The notes: generated by a model not told the origin, from the letters alone. Positions 7,836-16,588 are shown, counted from the first letter of the stretch. The stretch is DNA of 35,025 nt from an uncultured Verrucomicrobiota bacterium (GCA_903907925.1 CAIVQB010000075.1:1-35025), one strand, 5' to 3'. Made by a program: numbers and translations.

Positions 7836-8903
7836 ATGAACGTTTCCTTTCCCCTTCGTACCCTGCTCGCTGCCGCCCTCCTTTGGGTGCCTCTGAGCGG
7901 CTGCAAACAATCCACTGAATCCACCGCGCCCGCCGCCGATGCCGCCGGTGGAACGCCCAAGGCGGGCAGAAAAAAAATCGCCTACGTCACCAACGGCGTC
8001 GACCCGTTCTGGAACACCGCCACCGCCGGGGTCCGCGCCGCGGAAAAGGAGTTCGGCGTCGACTGCGAGGTGCTGATGCCGCCCAAGGGAATCGGGGATC
8101 AGAAGCGCATGGTCGAAGGATTGCTGGCCCGTGGGATCGACGGAATCGCCATCAGCCCGATCGACGCCAAGAACCAGGTCGGCCTGATCAATCAGATCGC
8201 CGAGCGTTGCCCGGTGATCACCCACGACAGCGACGCACCGGACAGCCGCCGGCTCTGCTTTGTCGGAATGGACAATTACAACGCCGGCCGCGCCGCCGGA
8301 CGTCTGGTGAAGGAAGCCATTCCCAACGGCGGAAAAGTGATGCTCTTCGTGGGTCGATTGGAACAATTGAACGCCCAACAACGTCGACAAGGTGTCATCG
8401 ATGAACTCCTTTCGAGACCAGTGCCGGCGGCCGGCACGATTGCCTACGATCCTCCCGGCAAGAGCCTCACCGCGGGGAAGTACACCATCGTCGACACCCG
8501 GACCGACAACTTCGACTACGCCCGCGCCAAGGCCAACGCCCAGGACGCCATGGCCAGCAATCCGGATCTCGATTGCATGGTCGGACTCTTCGCGTACAAC
8601 GCCCCGCAATGCCTCGAAGCCGCGCGCGAAGCCGGCAAGCTCGGCCGGATCAAGATCGTCAGTTTCGACGAAGCCAACGCCGTGCTCCAGGGCATCATCG
8701 ACGGGAATGTTCACGGAACCATCAGCCAGCAGCCCTACTACTACGGCTATCAATCGGTCCGCATTCTCAAGGGTTTGGCGAACGGCGACAAATCCGTGCT
8801 GCCGCCCGGTGGATTTCTGGAGATCCCGACTGTCGAAGTGCGCAAGGCGAACGTGGAAAAGTTCTGGGCCGATCTGAAGCAAATGCAGGCGGCCGGGAAA
8901 TGA
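7836..8903 (+). CDS. Ribose-type ABC transporter substrate-binding lipoprotein
   Basis: A 355-residue periplasmic-binding protein of the RbsB/LacI-like type 1 fold. The signal peptide ends in a lipobox (VPLSGC) with Cys23, so the mature protein would be lipid-anchored. It is followed by a low-complexity Ala/Thr linker up to about residue 45. The binding domain starts at KKIAYVTNGVDPFWNTATAGV, characteristic of sugar binders, with GIDGIAISPID, VITHDSDAP and FVGMDNYNAGRAAGR further on. The C-terminal half has KIVSFDEANAVLQGIIDG and QQPYYYGYQSV, both typical of the family. It overlaps the next gene by 4 bases (ATGA). The ligand is probably a monosaccharide or polyol; its identity is not evident. 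Confidence 0.95.
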   Translation: MNVSFPLRTLLAAALLWVPLSGCKQSTESTAPAADAAGGTPKAGRKKIAYVTNGVDPFWNTATAGVRAAEKEFGVDCEVLMPPKGIGDQKRMVEGLLARGIDGIAISPIDAKNQVGLINQIAERCPVITHDSDAPDSRRLCFVGMDNYNAGRAAGRLVKEAIPNGGKVMLFVGRLEQLNAQQRRQGVIDELLSRPVPAAGTIAYDPPGKSLTAGKYTIVDTRTDNFDYARAKANAQDAMASNPDLDCMVGLFAYNAPQCLEAAREAGKLGRIKIVSFDEANAVLQGIIDGNVHGTISQQPYYYGYQSVRILKGLANGDKSVLPPGGFLEIPTVEVRKANVEKFWADLKQMQAAGK

Positions 8904-10411
8904 ATCCGCCCGCACCGGTCGCCGCCGCGTCCCCGTTGCTGGAAGTCCGCAACGTTTCCAAAAGCTTTCCCGGAGTCCGCGCGCTCCGCGGGGTGAGCCT
9001 GTCGCTCCAGGCGGGCGAGGTCCTGGCGGTCATTGGCGAAAACGGTGCCGGTAAAAGCACGCTGATGAAGATCCTGGCCGGGGTCCAATCAGCGGATTCC
9101 GGAGAGATCCTCGTCGACGGTCGAACCGTCACTCTCGACAACGTCCGGGCGGCCCAAAGCTTGGGCATCGCCCTGATCCACCAGGAGCTTTGCCTCGCTG
9201 ACAATCTGGACGTCGGTTCCAATCTGTTCCTCGGCCGCGAGCCGCATCGCGGAATCTTCCTCAACCCGGCCCGCCAACGGCGCGAAGCCACTGCCGCTCT
9301 GGCCCGCGTCGGTCTCGATTGCCGGCCCGAAACACCCATCGCCTCGCTGTCCCTCGGCCGTCAACAATTGGTCGAGATCGCCCGCGCTCTCAGTTCTGGC
9401 GCGCGGGTGATCATCATGGACGAACCCACTTCCAGCCTGAGCCAGGGGGAAACGGATCGGCTTTACACCGTGGTCCGCGAATTGAAGAGCCGCGGCGTGG
9501 GCATCATTTATATCAGTCACCGGTTGGGCGAGGTCACCGCGCTCGCTGATCGCGTGACCGTGTTGCGCGATGGTCGGAACGCCGGCGAACTCCAGCGGCA
9601 CGAGATCAATCACGAAGCCATGGTCCGGTTGATGGTCGGCCGCGATCTCGTCCGGCATCATCGGCAGGCTTCCGGCCACGGTGAACCAGTCCTGCAGGTC
9701 CGCGGACTTCGAACTGAGACCCATCCCACCCGCCAGGTCGATTTCGAGGTCCTTCCGGGAGAAATCATCGGCATCGCGGGTTTGGTGGGTGCCGGCCGGA
9801 CCGAGGTCCTGCGGGCCATCTTCGGAATCGATCGTCCGCTCGCGGGCGACGTTCGAGTTGGCGGAGTGACGGTGAAACCGGGCTCACCGACGGATGCCAT
9901 TGCCTGCGGGCTGGGCCTTGTCCCGGAAGACCGCAAGCATCAGGGCGTCTTTCTCGAAATGGCGGTGGGTGCCAACACCACGCTGGCGAGCCTCGGCCGG
10001 AGATCGCGTTGGGGACTCATCCGCCGGAAGACCGAGCGCGCACTGGCGACTGAACTGGTCCGAAGGCTGGACGTCCGGCCACCCGCGCTCGATCAGACGG
10101 CGCAGTTTCTTTCCGGTGGCAATCAACAGAAGGTGGTCCTCGCCAAATGGCTGGCTCTCGACCCGCGTGTCCTGCTGCTGGACGAACCGACGCGGGGCGT
10201 GGACGTCGGCGCCAAGCAGGAAATCTACCGCTTGATGGAAGACCTCGCCGGACGCGGTGTCGCGATTCTGTTTGTGAGCAGCGAACTGGAGGAAGTCCTC
10301 CGCATGAGCGATCGGGCCCTGGTGATGCATGAGGGCCGGATCGGTGGCGAACTCGCGCGCGAGGCGTTGAGCGAGGAAGCGGTGATGCATCTGGCAACGG
10401 GCGGTTCCTGA
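8900..10411 (+). CDS. Ribose-type sugar ABC transporter, duplicated ATPase subunit
   Basis: A 503-residue RbsA/MglA-type protein with two fused nucleotide-binding domains that energises sugar import. The first domain has Walker A GENGAGKST (Lys52), signature LSLGRQQLVEIARAL and Walker B VIIMDEPTSS (Asp174). In the second, the Walker A region is GLVGAGRTE with Arg300 in place of Lys, the normal degeneracy for this family, while LSGGNQQKVVLAKWLA and VLLLDEPTRGVDVGAK are intact. The ATG at 8900 overlaps the stop of the binding-protein gene as ATGA, which fixes the start; the open frame extending upstream to 8573 lies within the preceding gene. The permease follows after 9 bases. Confidence 0.96.
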   Translation: MNPPAPVAAASPLLEVRNVSKSFPGVRALRGVSLSLQAGEVLAVIGENGAGKSTLMKILAGVQSADSGEILVDGRTVTLDNVRAAQSLGIALIHQELCLADNLDVGSNLFLGREPHRGIFLNPARQRREATAALARVGLDCRPETPIASLSLGRQQLVEIARALSSGARVIIMDEPTSSLSQGETDRLYTVVRELKSRGVGIIYISHRLGEVTALADRVTVLRDGRNAGELQRHEINHEAMVRLMVGRDLVRHHRQASGHGEPVLQVRGLRTETHPTRQVDFEVLPGEIIGIAGLVGAGRTEVLRAIFGIDRPLAGDVRVGGVTVKPGSPTDAIACGLGLVPEDRKHQGVFLEMAVGANTTLASLGRRSRWGLIRRKTERALATELVRRLDVRPPALDQTAQFLSGGNQQKVVLAKWLALDPRVLLLDEPTRGVDVGAKQEIYRLMEDLAGRGVAILFVSSELEEVLRMSDRALVMHEGRIGGELAREALSEEAVMHLATGGS

Positions 10412-10420
10412 TCGGGCGAT

Positions 10421-11404
10421 ATGAAGAAACTCCTCGGCATCTTTGGTCTGTTCGTGGCGGTGTTCACGGTGACGTCGTTGATCAATCCGCAGTTCGTCAG
10501 CGCCTACAACCTCCAAAACCTGATCCGCTGGACCTCGTTGTTCGGGATCATCAGCCTGGGGGCGGCCTTCGTGATCATTACCGGCGGCATTGATCTCTCC
10601 ATCGGCTCGGTCATCGGTCTGGTCGGCTCGATGATGGCCTGGCTGCTGACCCAAAAGGGATGGAGCGTCGGCGCGACCCTGGCGATGGTGATGGCCGTTT
10701 CGCTGGGGATTGGCCTAGCGCACGGCCTTCTCATCACCAAGGTCCGACTGCAACCCTTCGTGGTCACTCTCTGCGGCCTGTTGCTCTACCGCGGCATGGC
10801 CCGTTTCATCACCGACGATCAAAGTCAGGGATTCGGGAACACCCACGAAGGGCTCCGCCAACTCGCGATCGGACGGGTCTCCTTGTCATCGGCGTTCGCC
10901 ATTCCAGTCCCGCTCTTCATCTTGTTGGGCATCGCGGTGTTGTCGGCCGTTTTCCTCAATCTGACTGTCGCCGGACGCCATTTGCTGGCCCTCGGACGCA
11001 ACGAGACGGCGGCCCGATTCAGCGGCATTCGAACCGACGCGTTGAAGATCACCGCCTATGTCCTGTGTTCCGGACTCGCGGGTGTCGGTGGCATTCTGTT
11101 TTCACTCGACCTGAATTCCATCCAACCGTCCGGCCTGGGGGAATTCTACGAACTCTACGCCATTGCCGCGGCGGTTCTCGGCGGCTGCAGTTTGCGCGGC
11201 GGCGAAGGAACCATCACCGGCGTAATCATCGGCACCGCCGTGATGAGGGTGCTCTACAACGCGATCAACATCCTCGGCATTCCCACCCACCTCGAATTCG
11301 CCATCATCGGTGCCGTCATCCTGACCGGCGTGGTGGCCGATGAAATGGTGAAACGCGTCGCCGCCCGGCGCCGCGCCGCGCGCGACCGGGCGGATGCCGG
11401 TTGA
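10421..11404 (+). CDS. Ribose-type sugar ABC transporter permease
   Basis: A 327-residue RbsC-type inner-membrane permease with about eight to ten hydrophobic segments. Family landmarks are GIDLSIGSVIGLVG near residues 54-67, GRHLLALGRNETAARFSGI near 185-205 (the conserved cytoplasmic loop that contacts the ATPase) and YELYAIAAAVLGGCSLRGGEGT near 245-265. It is the last of four closely spaced plus-strand genes (dehydrogenase, binding protein, ATPase, permease). No Shine-Dalgarno sequence is visible before the ATG. The C-terminus is Arg/Ala-rich and cytoplasmic. Confidence 0.95.
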   Translation: MKKLLGIFGLFVAVFTVTSLINPQFVSAYNLQNLIRWTSLFGIISLGAAFVIITGGIDLSIGSVIGLVGSMMAWLLTQKGWSVGATLAMVMAVSLGIGLAHGLLITKVRLQPFVVTLCGLLLYRGMARFITDDQSQGFGNTHEGLRQLAIGRVSLSSAFAIPVPLFILLGIAVLSAVFLNLTVAGRHLLALGRNETAARFSGIRTDALKITAYVLCSGLAGVGGILFSLDLNSIQPSGLGEFYELYAIAAAVLGGCSLRGGEGTITGVIIGTAVMRVLYNAINILGIPTHLEFAIIGAVILTGVVADEMVKRVAARRRAARDRADAG

Positions 11405-11442
11405 TCCGCTCGTAAACTGGATCTTTGCAGAAGGAGTCGAGA

Positions 11443-11469
11443 GGACACTGATTTCACGGATTCACATGG
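11443..11469. repeat. Single arm of a dispersed intergenic repeat
   Basis: GGACACTGATTTCACGGATT followed by CACATGG matches one arm of the palindromic element seen at 32654-32751 (GGACACGGAT..CACGGATT). It lies directly downstream of the permease gene. A relative, with arms of the TCTGTGTTTATCTGTGG type, is at 25480-25508. Confidence 0.5.
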
Positions 11470-11556
11470 TTTCATAGCGTTCTGGAGTCAGCTGACCATT
11501 CGGACACTCCGAGAGAATATGAGTTCGTTCGGACGAAGTGATTTAAGCAGCGTCTG

Positions 11557-11781
11557 CTATGTCACATGGGGTGGGTGAACGGCACCCCAACACCAGACAC
11601 CCCCTCCTCTCTTCACCCAGGCCACTACCACCGCCGGATCGAATCGGACCGTTCGCCGTCCCAAGAGCACGCACGGTAGTCCCTGGGTCACCAGGTCGTC
11701 GTTCGTCCGCTTGGAGAGGCCCAAGAGTTCAGCGAACTCCGTTCGGTCCATAGTACCAGGCAAGGCACTAGTGGCGTTCAT
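11557..11781 (-). CDS. Small excisionase-like HTH DNA-binding protein
   Basis: A 74-residue protein whose middle part (RTEFAELLGLSKRTNDDLV, then LPCVLLGRRTVRFDP, VVVAWVKR) has the layout of the MerR-like/AlpA/excisionase winged-helix family: HTH, a short wing with Arg residues, and a terminal helix with Trp. An unusually good Shine-Dalgarno GGAGG sits about 6 bases before ATG 11781, in contrast to most genes of the window. It is isolated on the minus strand between the sugar operon and the sigma-factor gene. No integrase or other mobile-element gene is next to it, so it may be a remnant of an integrated element or a stand-alone regulator. The C-terminal tail after residue 58 is Gly/Trp/Pro-rich and unlike the family. 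Confidence 0.72.
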   Translation of the reverse strand: MNATSALPGTMDRTEFAELLGLSKRTNDDLVTQGLPCVLLGRRTVRFDPAVVVAWVKRGGGVWCWGAVHPPHVT

Positions 11782-11949
11782 CGGAACCTCCGGTTCTCTA
11801 AAACCAGGGCAAAGTGCGACTTCAGGCCGGTGTTGAGCGCTGCGAAGTCACTCAACCGGGTGCAGTTTGGCGAGACCACGTCACCGGGAGCGACGACTGG
11901 AAAACGGTTTCAGGCTGGAGCCGGCTGCCCTGCTGGATACCCTACCCGC

Positions 11950-12690
11950 ATGCTTCGTCGTGAGCAGGAATCCTCACCGCCCCCGCACGATTTCCGCACC
12001 ACCCACTGGTCGATGGTGCTGGAGGCCGGCACAGGCACCGAGGGCGGGCGCACGGCGCTGGAAACGCTGTGCCGTAACTACTGGTATCCGCTCTACGCCT
12101 TTGTCCGGCGCAGCGGCTACGGTCCCGACGAGTCGGGTGATCTCACTCAGGAGTTTTTTGCGCGCTTCCTCGAATCCGACTCGCTGGGGGGAGTTCACCC
12201 GGACCGGGGCCGATTCCGCTCCTACCTGCTCGCCGCGCTGAAGAATTTTCTGGCAAAGGAATGGCGCGATGCGAACCGCCTCAAGCGCGGCGGAGGCAAG
12301 GAGATCATCGCCTGGGATCAGTTCGATCCCGAGGAGCGTTACCACCTGGAACCGGTGGGCGATGTTTCCCCCGAAGTGCTGTTCGACCGCCGCTGGGCGC
12401 ACCTGCTCGTCGCGCGGGTGCTGGAGCGGCTCGAAGCCGAACTCGTCCGCGAAGGCTTTGCCGAACGCTTCCAGATGCTGGCGCCCTTCCTGCAGGGCGC
12501 CGCCGAAGGGCTGCCCTATGTCGAAGTCGGGGCACGGCTGGGCTTGTCGGAGGCGGCGGTGAAGGTCGCGGTGTTCCGTCTGCGCCGGCGCTACGGCGAA
12601 CTCATCCGCGAGGAGATTGCCGCGACGGTGTCCTCCCCGGACGAAGTGCAGGCAGAACTCCACCACCTCATCGAGATCCTGGCGGGGTAA
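11950..12690 (+). CDS. ECF-type RNA polymerase sigma factor
   Basis: A 246-residue sigma-70 family protein of the ECF kind. Region 2 spans about residues 40-105: LCRNYWYPLYAFVRRSGYGPDESGDLTQEFFARFLE is the conserved core-binding helix pair. Region 4 spans about 155-225, with YVEVGARLGLSEAAVKVAVFRLRRRYGELIREEI forming the promoter-binding HTH. ATG 11950 starts just before the conserved part; the frame is open upstream to 11830 without homologous-looking sequence. The next gene downstream encodes a Ser/Thr kinase with WD40 repeats. This sigma-kinase pairing is known from Planctomycetes and Verrucomicrobia, where kinase control of the sigma factor is proposed. No classical anti-sigma gene is adjacent. 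Confidence 0.93.
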   Translation: MLRREQESSPPPHDFRTTHWSMVLEAGTGTEGGRTALETLCRNYWYPLYAFVRRSGYGPDESGDLTQEFFARFLESDSLGGVHPDRGRFRSYLLAALKNFLAKEWRDANRLKRGGGKEIIAWDQFDPEERYHLEPVGDVSPEVLFDRRWAHLLVARVLERLEAELVREGFAERFQMLAPFLQGAAEGLPYVEVGARLGLSEAAVKVAVFRLRRRYGELIREEIAATVSSPDEVQAELHHLIEILAG

Positions 12691-12746
12691 GATTCGCGAT
12701 GAAGCCAGGATTCACAGGGACAGGCCAATGGCCTGAGACATCACAG

Positions 12747-12900
12747 CCCGGGGCAACGCCCCGGGTGCTGGACAGGAATGTGGTCAGCCCTGAAGGGGCG
12801 GCACAGACAAGCCGATACCGTTTGTCCCGCCCCTTCAGGGCTGGCTCTGTTTCTTACGATGCACCCAAGGCGTTTCCCTGGGCTGCGATGTCCCGCCCCT
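12747..12900. repeat. REP-like palindromes between sigma-factor and kinase genes
   Basis: CCCGGGGC AAC GCCCCGGG at 12747-12765 is a perfect 8-bp hairpin. CAGCCCTGAAGGGGCGG (12785-12801) and its exact 17-base complement (12827-12843) form a second, larger inverted repeat with a 25-base loop. A partial third copy (CCCTGGGC, TCCCGCCCCTTC) reaches 12900. These are the same boxes as in the repeats around the transposase at 16605-17051. The block fills most of the 286 bases between the two genes and could attenuate transcription into the kinase gene. Confidence 0.85.
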
Positions 12901-12976
12901 TCGGAGCTTCAACTTGGAGATTCCGGAGCAGCGCCGTGTAACCTTGGCTGGCAAACGGGTCTGGAACACTCGGAAG

Positions 12977-15900
12977 ATGGATAAGGCCAACGGCACCGAA
13001 CTGCCCGCGTCACGCTGTCCGACCTGCGGAGCCGGACTGGACAACCGTGCCCGCTGCACCCGCTGCCTACTGCTGGGCGCGCTGGAAACCTGGACCGGTG
13101 CGGCGGCGGAGGCCGAGGAACTCGCCGCGCCCGTCATGCTGCTGCGGCAGACGCAGTTCGCCGGCTATGAATTGCTGGGCGAACTCGGTCGCGGCGGCAT
13201 GGGCGTGGTGTTCAAGGCCCGGCAGAAGCAGCCCGCGCGCGACGTGGCACTGAAGGTCATTGCGGGGGGCGAACTCGCCTCGCCCCGTGCCGTCCAACGC
13301 TTCCACACCGAGGCCAAAGCCGCCGCCGCGCTGCATCATCCGAACATTGTTTCCATTCACGAGGTCGGTGAGGACCAGGGCTGGCACTATTTTTCGATGC
13401 GGCTGGTCGAGGGCAGCACGCTGGCCGACGCCCTGCGCGACGGCCCGCTGCCGGGCGAGGCCGCCGCACGCCTGATGGTGAAGCTCGCCCGCGCCGTTCA
13501 CTACGCGCACCAGCGTGGCATTCTGCACCGCGACCTCAAGCCGACCAACATCCTGCTCGACACGCAGGGTGAGCCCCATCTCACCGACTTCGGCCTGGCC
13601 AAGGTCGCCAGCGACGACAGCAGTCTCACGCTGAGCCACGCCGTGCTCGGTACTCCGGCCTACATGGCCCCGGAACAGGCCACCGGCGGCACGCGCGATG
13701 TGACTGTCGCGGCCGACGTGTACGGACTGGGTGCGATTCTCTACGAGGTGCTGGCCGGCCGGCCGCCGTTCACCGCTGAGAGCACGCCCGCGCTGCTGCG
13801 AAAAATCGTGGAAGAGGAGCCACAGCCCATCACCAGGGACGAATTGCGAAGGTCGAATGCCGGGCAACCCGCTGCTTCACCCGCCACTCGAAATTCGAAA
13901 TTTGAAACCCGGAATTCCCAAGACCTCTCGGTCATCTGTTTCAAGTGCCTGGAGAAGGAACCGTCGAGGCGCTACGCGTCGTCGTCGGACCTGGCGGACG
14001 ATCTGGAACGGTGGCTGCGGCACGAGCCGATCCTGGCGCGCCCGAGCACGGCCTGGGAACGGACGGCGAAGTGGGTGCGGCGCAATCGGACGATCTTCAC
14101 GGCCCTTGCCGCGGTGGCGTTGCTGCTGGTGGCCGGCACCGCCGTCAGCACCTGGCAGGCAGTGCGCGCCACCCGGGCTGAACGCGAGCAGAACCGCCTG
14201 CGGGCCGTCGAACAGGCGGCCAAAACCAACGAGGAACGACTGCGTCGCGAGGCCGAGGCCCGCAGCTACGCCGCCGACATCAACCTCGCGCAACAGGCGC
14301 TGTCCGCGAACAATGTGGGCCGCGCCCGGGCGCTGTTGAAATCCCACTGGCTGACGGAGGAGAAGGCCGGCCGAACGGCTGCGCCCTCCGCTTCACAGGC
14401 CCCTCACCCCTCGCCCCTCGTCACCGACCTCCGCGGCTGGGAATGGCGCTATCTCTGGCAACAGGCGCAGAATGACGCCGAATACCGGTTCGCAACGGTT
14501 TCGAACTCCGTCAGCTCTCTCTCCGTGTCGGCGGACGGACACTGGCTGGCGGTGGGTCAGGCCGATGGCGGTGGCCTGGTGGTCTATGACCTGCGGAGCC
14601 GCGCCGAGGTGGCTCGTTTTGAGAGCCGGTTTCAACGCGTAATGACGGCCTTTTCCCCGATGGAACCACTGCTCGCCTATTCCTTCATGGCCGGTTCCCA
14701 GGATGCGGAGCAGCGTTACTCGGTCCGGTTCTGGAACGCAGCGACCCGGGAGTTCGTCGGCGAGATTTCCACGCCCGGCCGTTGCGAACGGCTCCAGTTC
14801 TCCGCCGATGGCCGGACGCTGTTGCTGGGCATCGTCGCGGCGGAGAGCCGGCTCATGCTCTGGCGCGTGGCCGACCGCACCCTGCTCCGGAGCGTGCCTT
14901 CCAACCCCGAACCGGGCGCACACTTCGCCGGCGCGGAGGACCTGAGCGCTGCGGCGGAAGCGGTGGTGGGCGGCGGCCTGCGGTGGGTGGATTTTCGGAC
15001 CGGGCAGACGCGCTGGACGGTGCCGGCCGCCGACGAGCGGGTGATGGTTGTGGCCGTATCGCCCGACCGATCGCTGGTGGCCACTGGGGCCGGCTTTGCG
15101 GAATCGACCATCCGGCTCTGGGCCGCCGATTCCGGCCGCGAACTCGGCCGCCTGTATGGTCACGTCGGCTACGTGCGCGACCTGCGCTTTCTGTCGGACG
15201 GAAAGACTCTGCTTTCCGCCAGTTCCGACCAAACGATCCGTCTGTGGGATGTCGCGGGCCGCCGTTCTTTGGCCGTGCTGCGCGGTCACCCGCAGGAGGT
15301 CTGGTCGCTGGCGCTGCTTCCGGATCAGCGCACGCTGCTGAGCGGGGCCAAGGACGGCTCGGTCCTGGTCTGGGATCTCGAACGCATGCGCCGGCCGCGC
15401 AACCGCCTCACGTTACCGGCGCCGGCGCGGGGTTGGGCGTTCGGTTCGGGTGGAAAAACCGTACTGCTGGCGGAAAACTCCGGTGCAATTTCGGAATGGT
15501 CGGGGCCGGACTTCCAGAAAAGTCGCGTGCTTCATGATTTCGGCGCGGCGATCACGCGCGCGTGCTTCACGGACGATGGCCGGCGAGCGGCGGTGGAACT
15601 GCCGGGGCGCCGGGCCGTGGTGTGGGATTTACCGGCCCAGCACGGGGTTGCGGAGTTTTCCCTGCCACCCGGCCAGTCGCATCCGAAGGAATTTTCTGCC
15701 TCCGGGGACCGGCTGTGCCTGGATGACAACGACAGTGACGCCGCCGATTTCCACGAATGGGACCTGAAGGAAAACCGGCCCGTTCAGGACTGGCTGGTGC
15801 CGGGGCCGGCCGTGGTCTCCGGCGGCTATTCGCCGGATGAGCAGTGGCGGATCGCGCTGAACATCTTCGGGGCGGGCGTCGCGCGGGATCTCCTCGCGCA

Positions 15901-16318
15901 CACCAACCGACCGTTCACGGTCCGGATCACCCAGGCCGATTCCGCCACGCTTTCGCCCGACGGGAAGCTCCTGGCCGTGACCAGCGTGTTTGGTTACGTC
16001 GGCCTCTGGGAATGGCCGTCCCTCCGCGAGGCCGGCACGCTGCTTGGATTTCTCCAGGGCGCCCACTCGGTCCGGTTCTCGCCGGACGGCCGCCGGTTGG
16101 CCGCCGGCAGTAATGGCCGGGAGGCGGTAAAACTCTGGGACCTGGCCACCCAACGCGAGCTGATCACCCTCGAAGGAGAGGGCTCGATCTTCTCCCGGCT
16201 GCGCTTCTCCCCGGATGGCAACGTGTTCGGCGCCCGCAACGCCGCCGGCATCGTCCACCTCTGGCGCGCGCCGTCCTTCGAGGAGATCACAGCGGCGGAA
16301 CTAGCGGCGGGGAAGTAG
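12977..16318 (+). CDS. Membrane Ser/Thr protein kinase with C-terminal WD40 repeats
   Basis: A 1113-residue PknB-type kinase. A small zinc-ribbon-like motif (CPTCGAG..CTRC) lies near residues 14-30. The kinase domain starts at about residue 65 with the Gly loop GRGGMG (71-76), Lys93, HRDLKPTN (catalytic Asp186), DFG (Asp204) and GTPAYMAPEQ. One predicted membrane helix (about 373-393) follows, then a charged coil region and the motif DLRGWEWRYLW. The rest, to the C-terminus, is WD40-like (repeats such as HVGYVRDLRFLSDGKTLLSA, DQTIRLWD), probably a periplasmic or surface propeller. Residues about 304-315 (TRNSKFETRNSQ) derive from a low-complexity repeat within the kinase domain. The preferred start is ATG 12977; a TTG at 12914 is an alternative. 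It probably works with the upstream sigma factor. Confidence 0.93.
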   Translation: MDKANGTELPASRCPTCGAGLDNRARCTRCLLLGALETWTGAAAEAEELAAPVMLLRQTQFAGYELLGELGRGGMGVVFKARQKQPARDVALKVIAGGELASPRAVQRFHTEAKAAAALHHPNIVSIHEVGEDQGWHYFSMRLVEGSTLADALRDGPLPGEAAARLMVKLARAVHYAHQRGILHRDLKPTNILLDTQGEPHLTDFGLAKVASDDSSLTLSHAVLGTPAYMAPEQATGGTRDVTVAADVYGLGAILYEVLAGRPPFTAESTPALLRKIVEEEPQPITRDELRRSNAGQPAASPATRNSKFETRNSQDLSVICFKCLEKEPSRRYASSSDLADDLERWLRHEPILARPSTAWERTAKWVRRNRTIFTALAAVALLLVAGTAVSTWQAVRATRAEREQNRLRAVEQAAKTNEERLRREAEARSYAADINLAQQALSANNVGRARALLKSHWLTEEKAGRTAAPSASQAPHPSPLVTDLRGWEWRYLWQQAQNDAEYRFATVSNSVSSLSVSADGHWLAVGQADGGGLVVYDLRSRAEVARFESRFQRVMTAFSPMEPLLAYSFMAGSQDAEQRYSVRFWNAATREFVGEISTPGRCERLQFSADGRTLLLGIVAAESRLMLWRVADRTLLRSVPSNPEPGAHFAGAEDLSAAAEAVVGGGLRWVDFRTGQTRWTVPAADERVMVVAVSPDRSLVATGAGFAESTIRLWAADSGRELGRLYGHVGYVRDLRFLSDGKTLLSASSDQTIRLWDVAGRRSLAVLRGHPQEVWSLALLPDQRTLLSGAKDGSVLVWDLERMRRPRNRLTLPAPARGWAFGSGGKTVLLAENSGAISEWSGPDFQKSRVLHDFGAAITRACFTDDGRRAAVELPGRRAVVWDLPAQHGVAEFSLPPGQSHPKEFSASGDRLCLDDNDSDAADFHEWDLKENRPVQDWLVPGPAVVSGGYSPDEQWRIALNIFGAGVARDLLAHTNRPFTVRITQADSATLSPDGKLLAVTSVFGYVGLWEWPSLREAGTLLGFLQGAHSVRFSPDGRRLAAGSNGREAVKLWDLATQRELITLEGEGSIFSRLRFSPDGNVFGARNAAGIVHLWRAPSFEEITAAELAAGK
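13886..13920 (+). repeat. Dispersed AAATTCGAAATT-type repeat inside the kinase gene
   Basis: The 35-base stretch (CTCGAAATTCGAAATTTGAAA, then CCCGGAATTCCCA) is AT-rich and internally repetitive, unlike the surrounding GC-rich codons. It is translated in frame as TRNSKFETRNSQ, in the loop before the last kinase helices (DLSVICFKCLEKEP). Similar repetitive text lies between genes at 30121-30158. Confidence 0.6.
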
Positions 16319-16338
16319 CGGAAGCGTGTGTTTTGTTG

Positions 16339-16588
16339 TGCCCCAACGGGGCAAGACAACAAAGCCCAGGGCAACGCCCTGGGCTCAATGCCAACATGCC
16401 GCAAGCCCTGAAAGGGCGGGACAAAACGGCAATGCATGCAGGTTGGTTCCCCGATTGTATCAATGCGATGGCGTCGTCGAATTGAAATGACCGGACGGAC
16501 GGTTTCGCCCCTTCAGGGCTGGCCACATTTTTCCTTCTATGCCCTGGGCGTTGCCCCGGGCTTTGTTGTCTCGGCCCTTTGGGGCATC
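16339..16588. repeat. Pair of inverted REP-like units downstream of the kinase gene
   Basis: The unit at 16339-16422 reads GCCCCAACGGGGC, then the leader GACAACAAAG with hairpin CCCAGGGC AAC GCCCTGGG (16355-16383), then GCCCTGAAAGGGCGGGAC. A second unit in opposite orientation at 16505-16588 has the same boxes in reverse order (CGCCCCTTCAGGGCTGG, then CCCTGGGC GTT GCCCCGGG with TTTGTTGTC at 16542-16570, then GCCCTTTGGGGC). About 80 bases separate them. The head-to-head layout resembles BIME pairs of REP elements. Confidence 0.88.

Noticed and set aside
7665-8915. A 416-codon minus-strand open frame opposite the sugar-binding protein gene
   Set aside because: It is antisense to a gene with clear family motifs and has no recognisable sequence itself.
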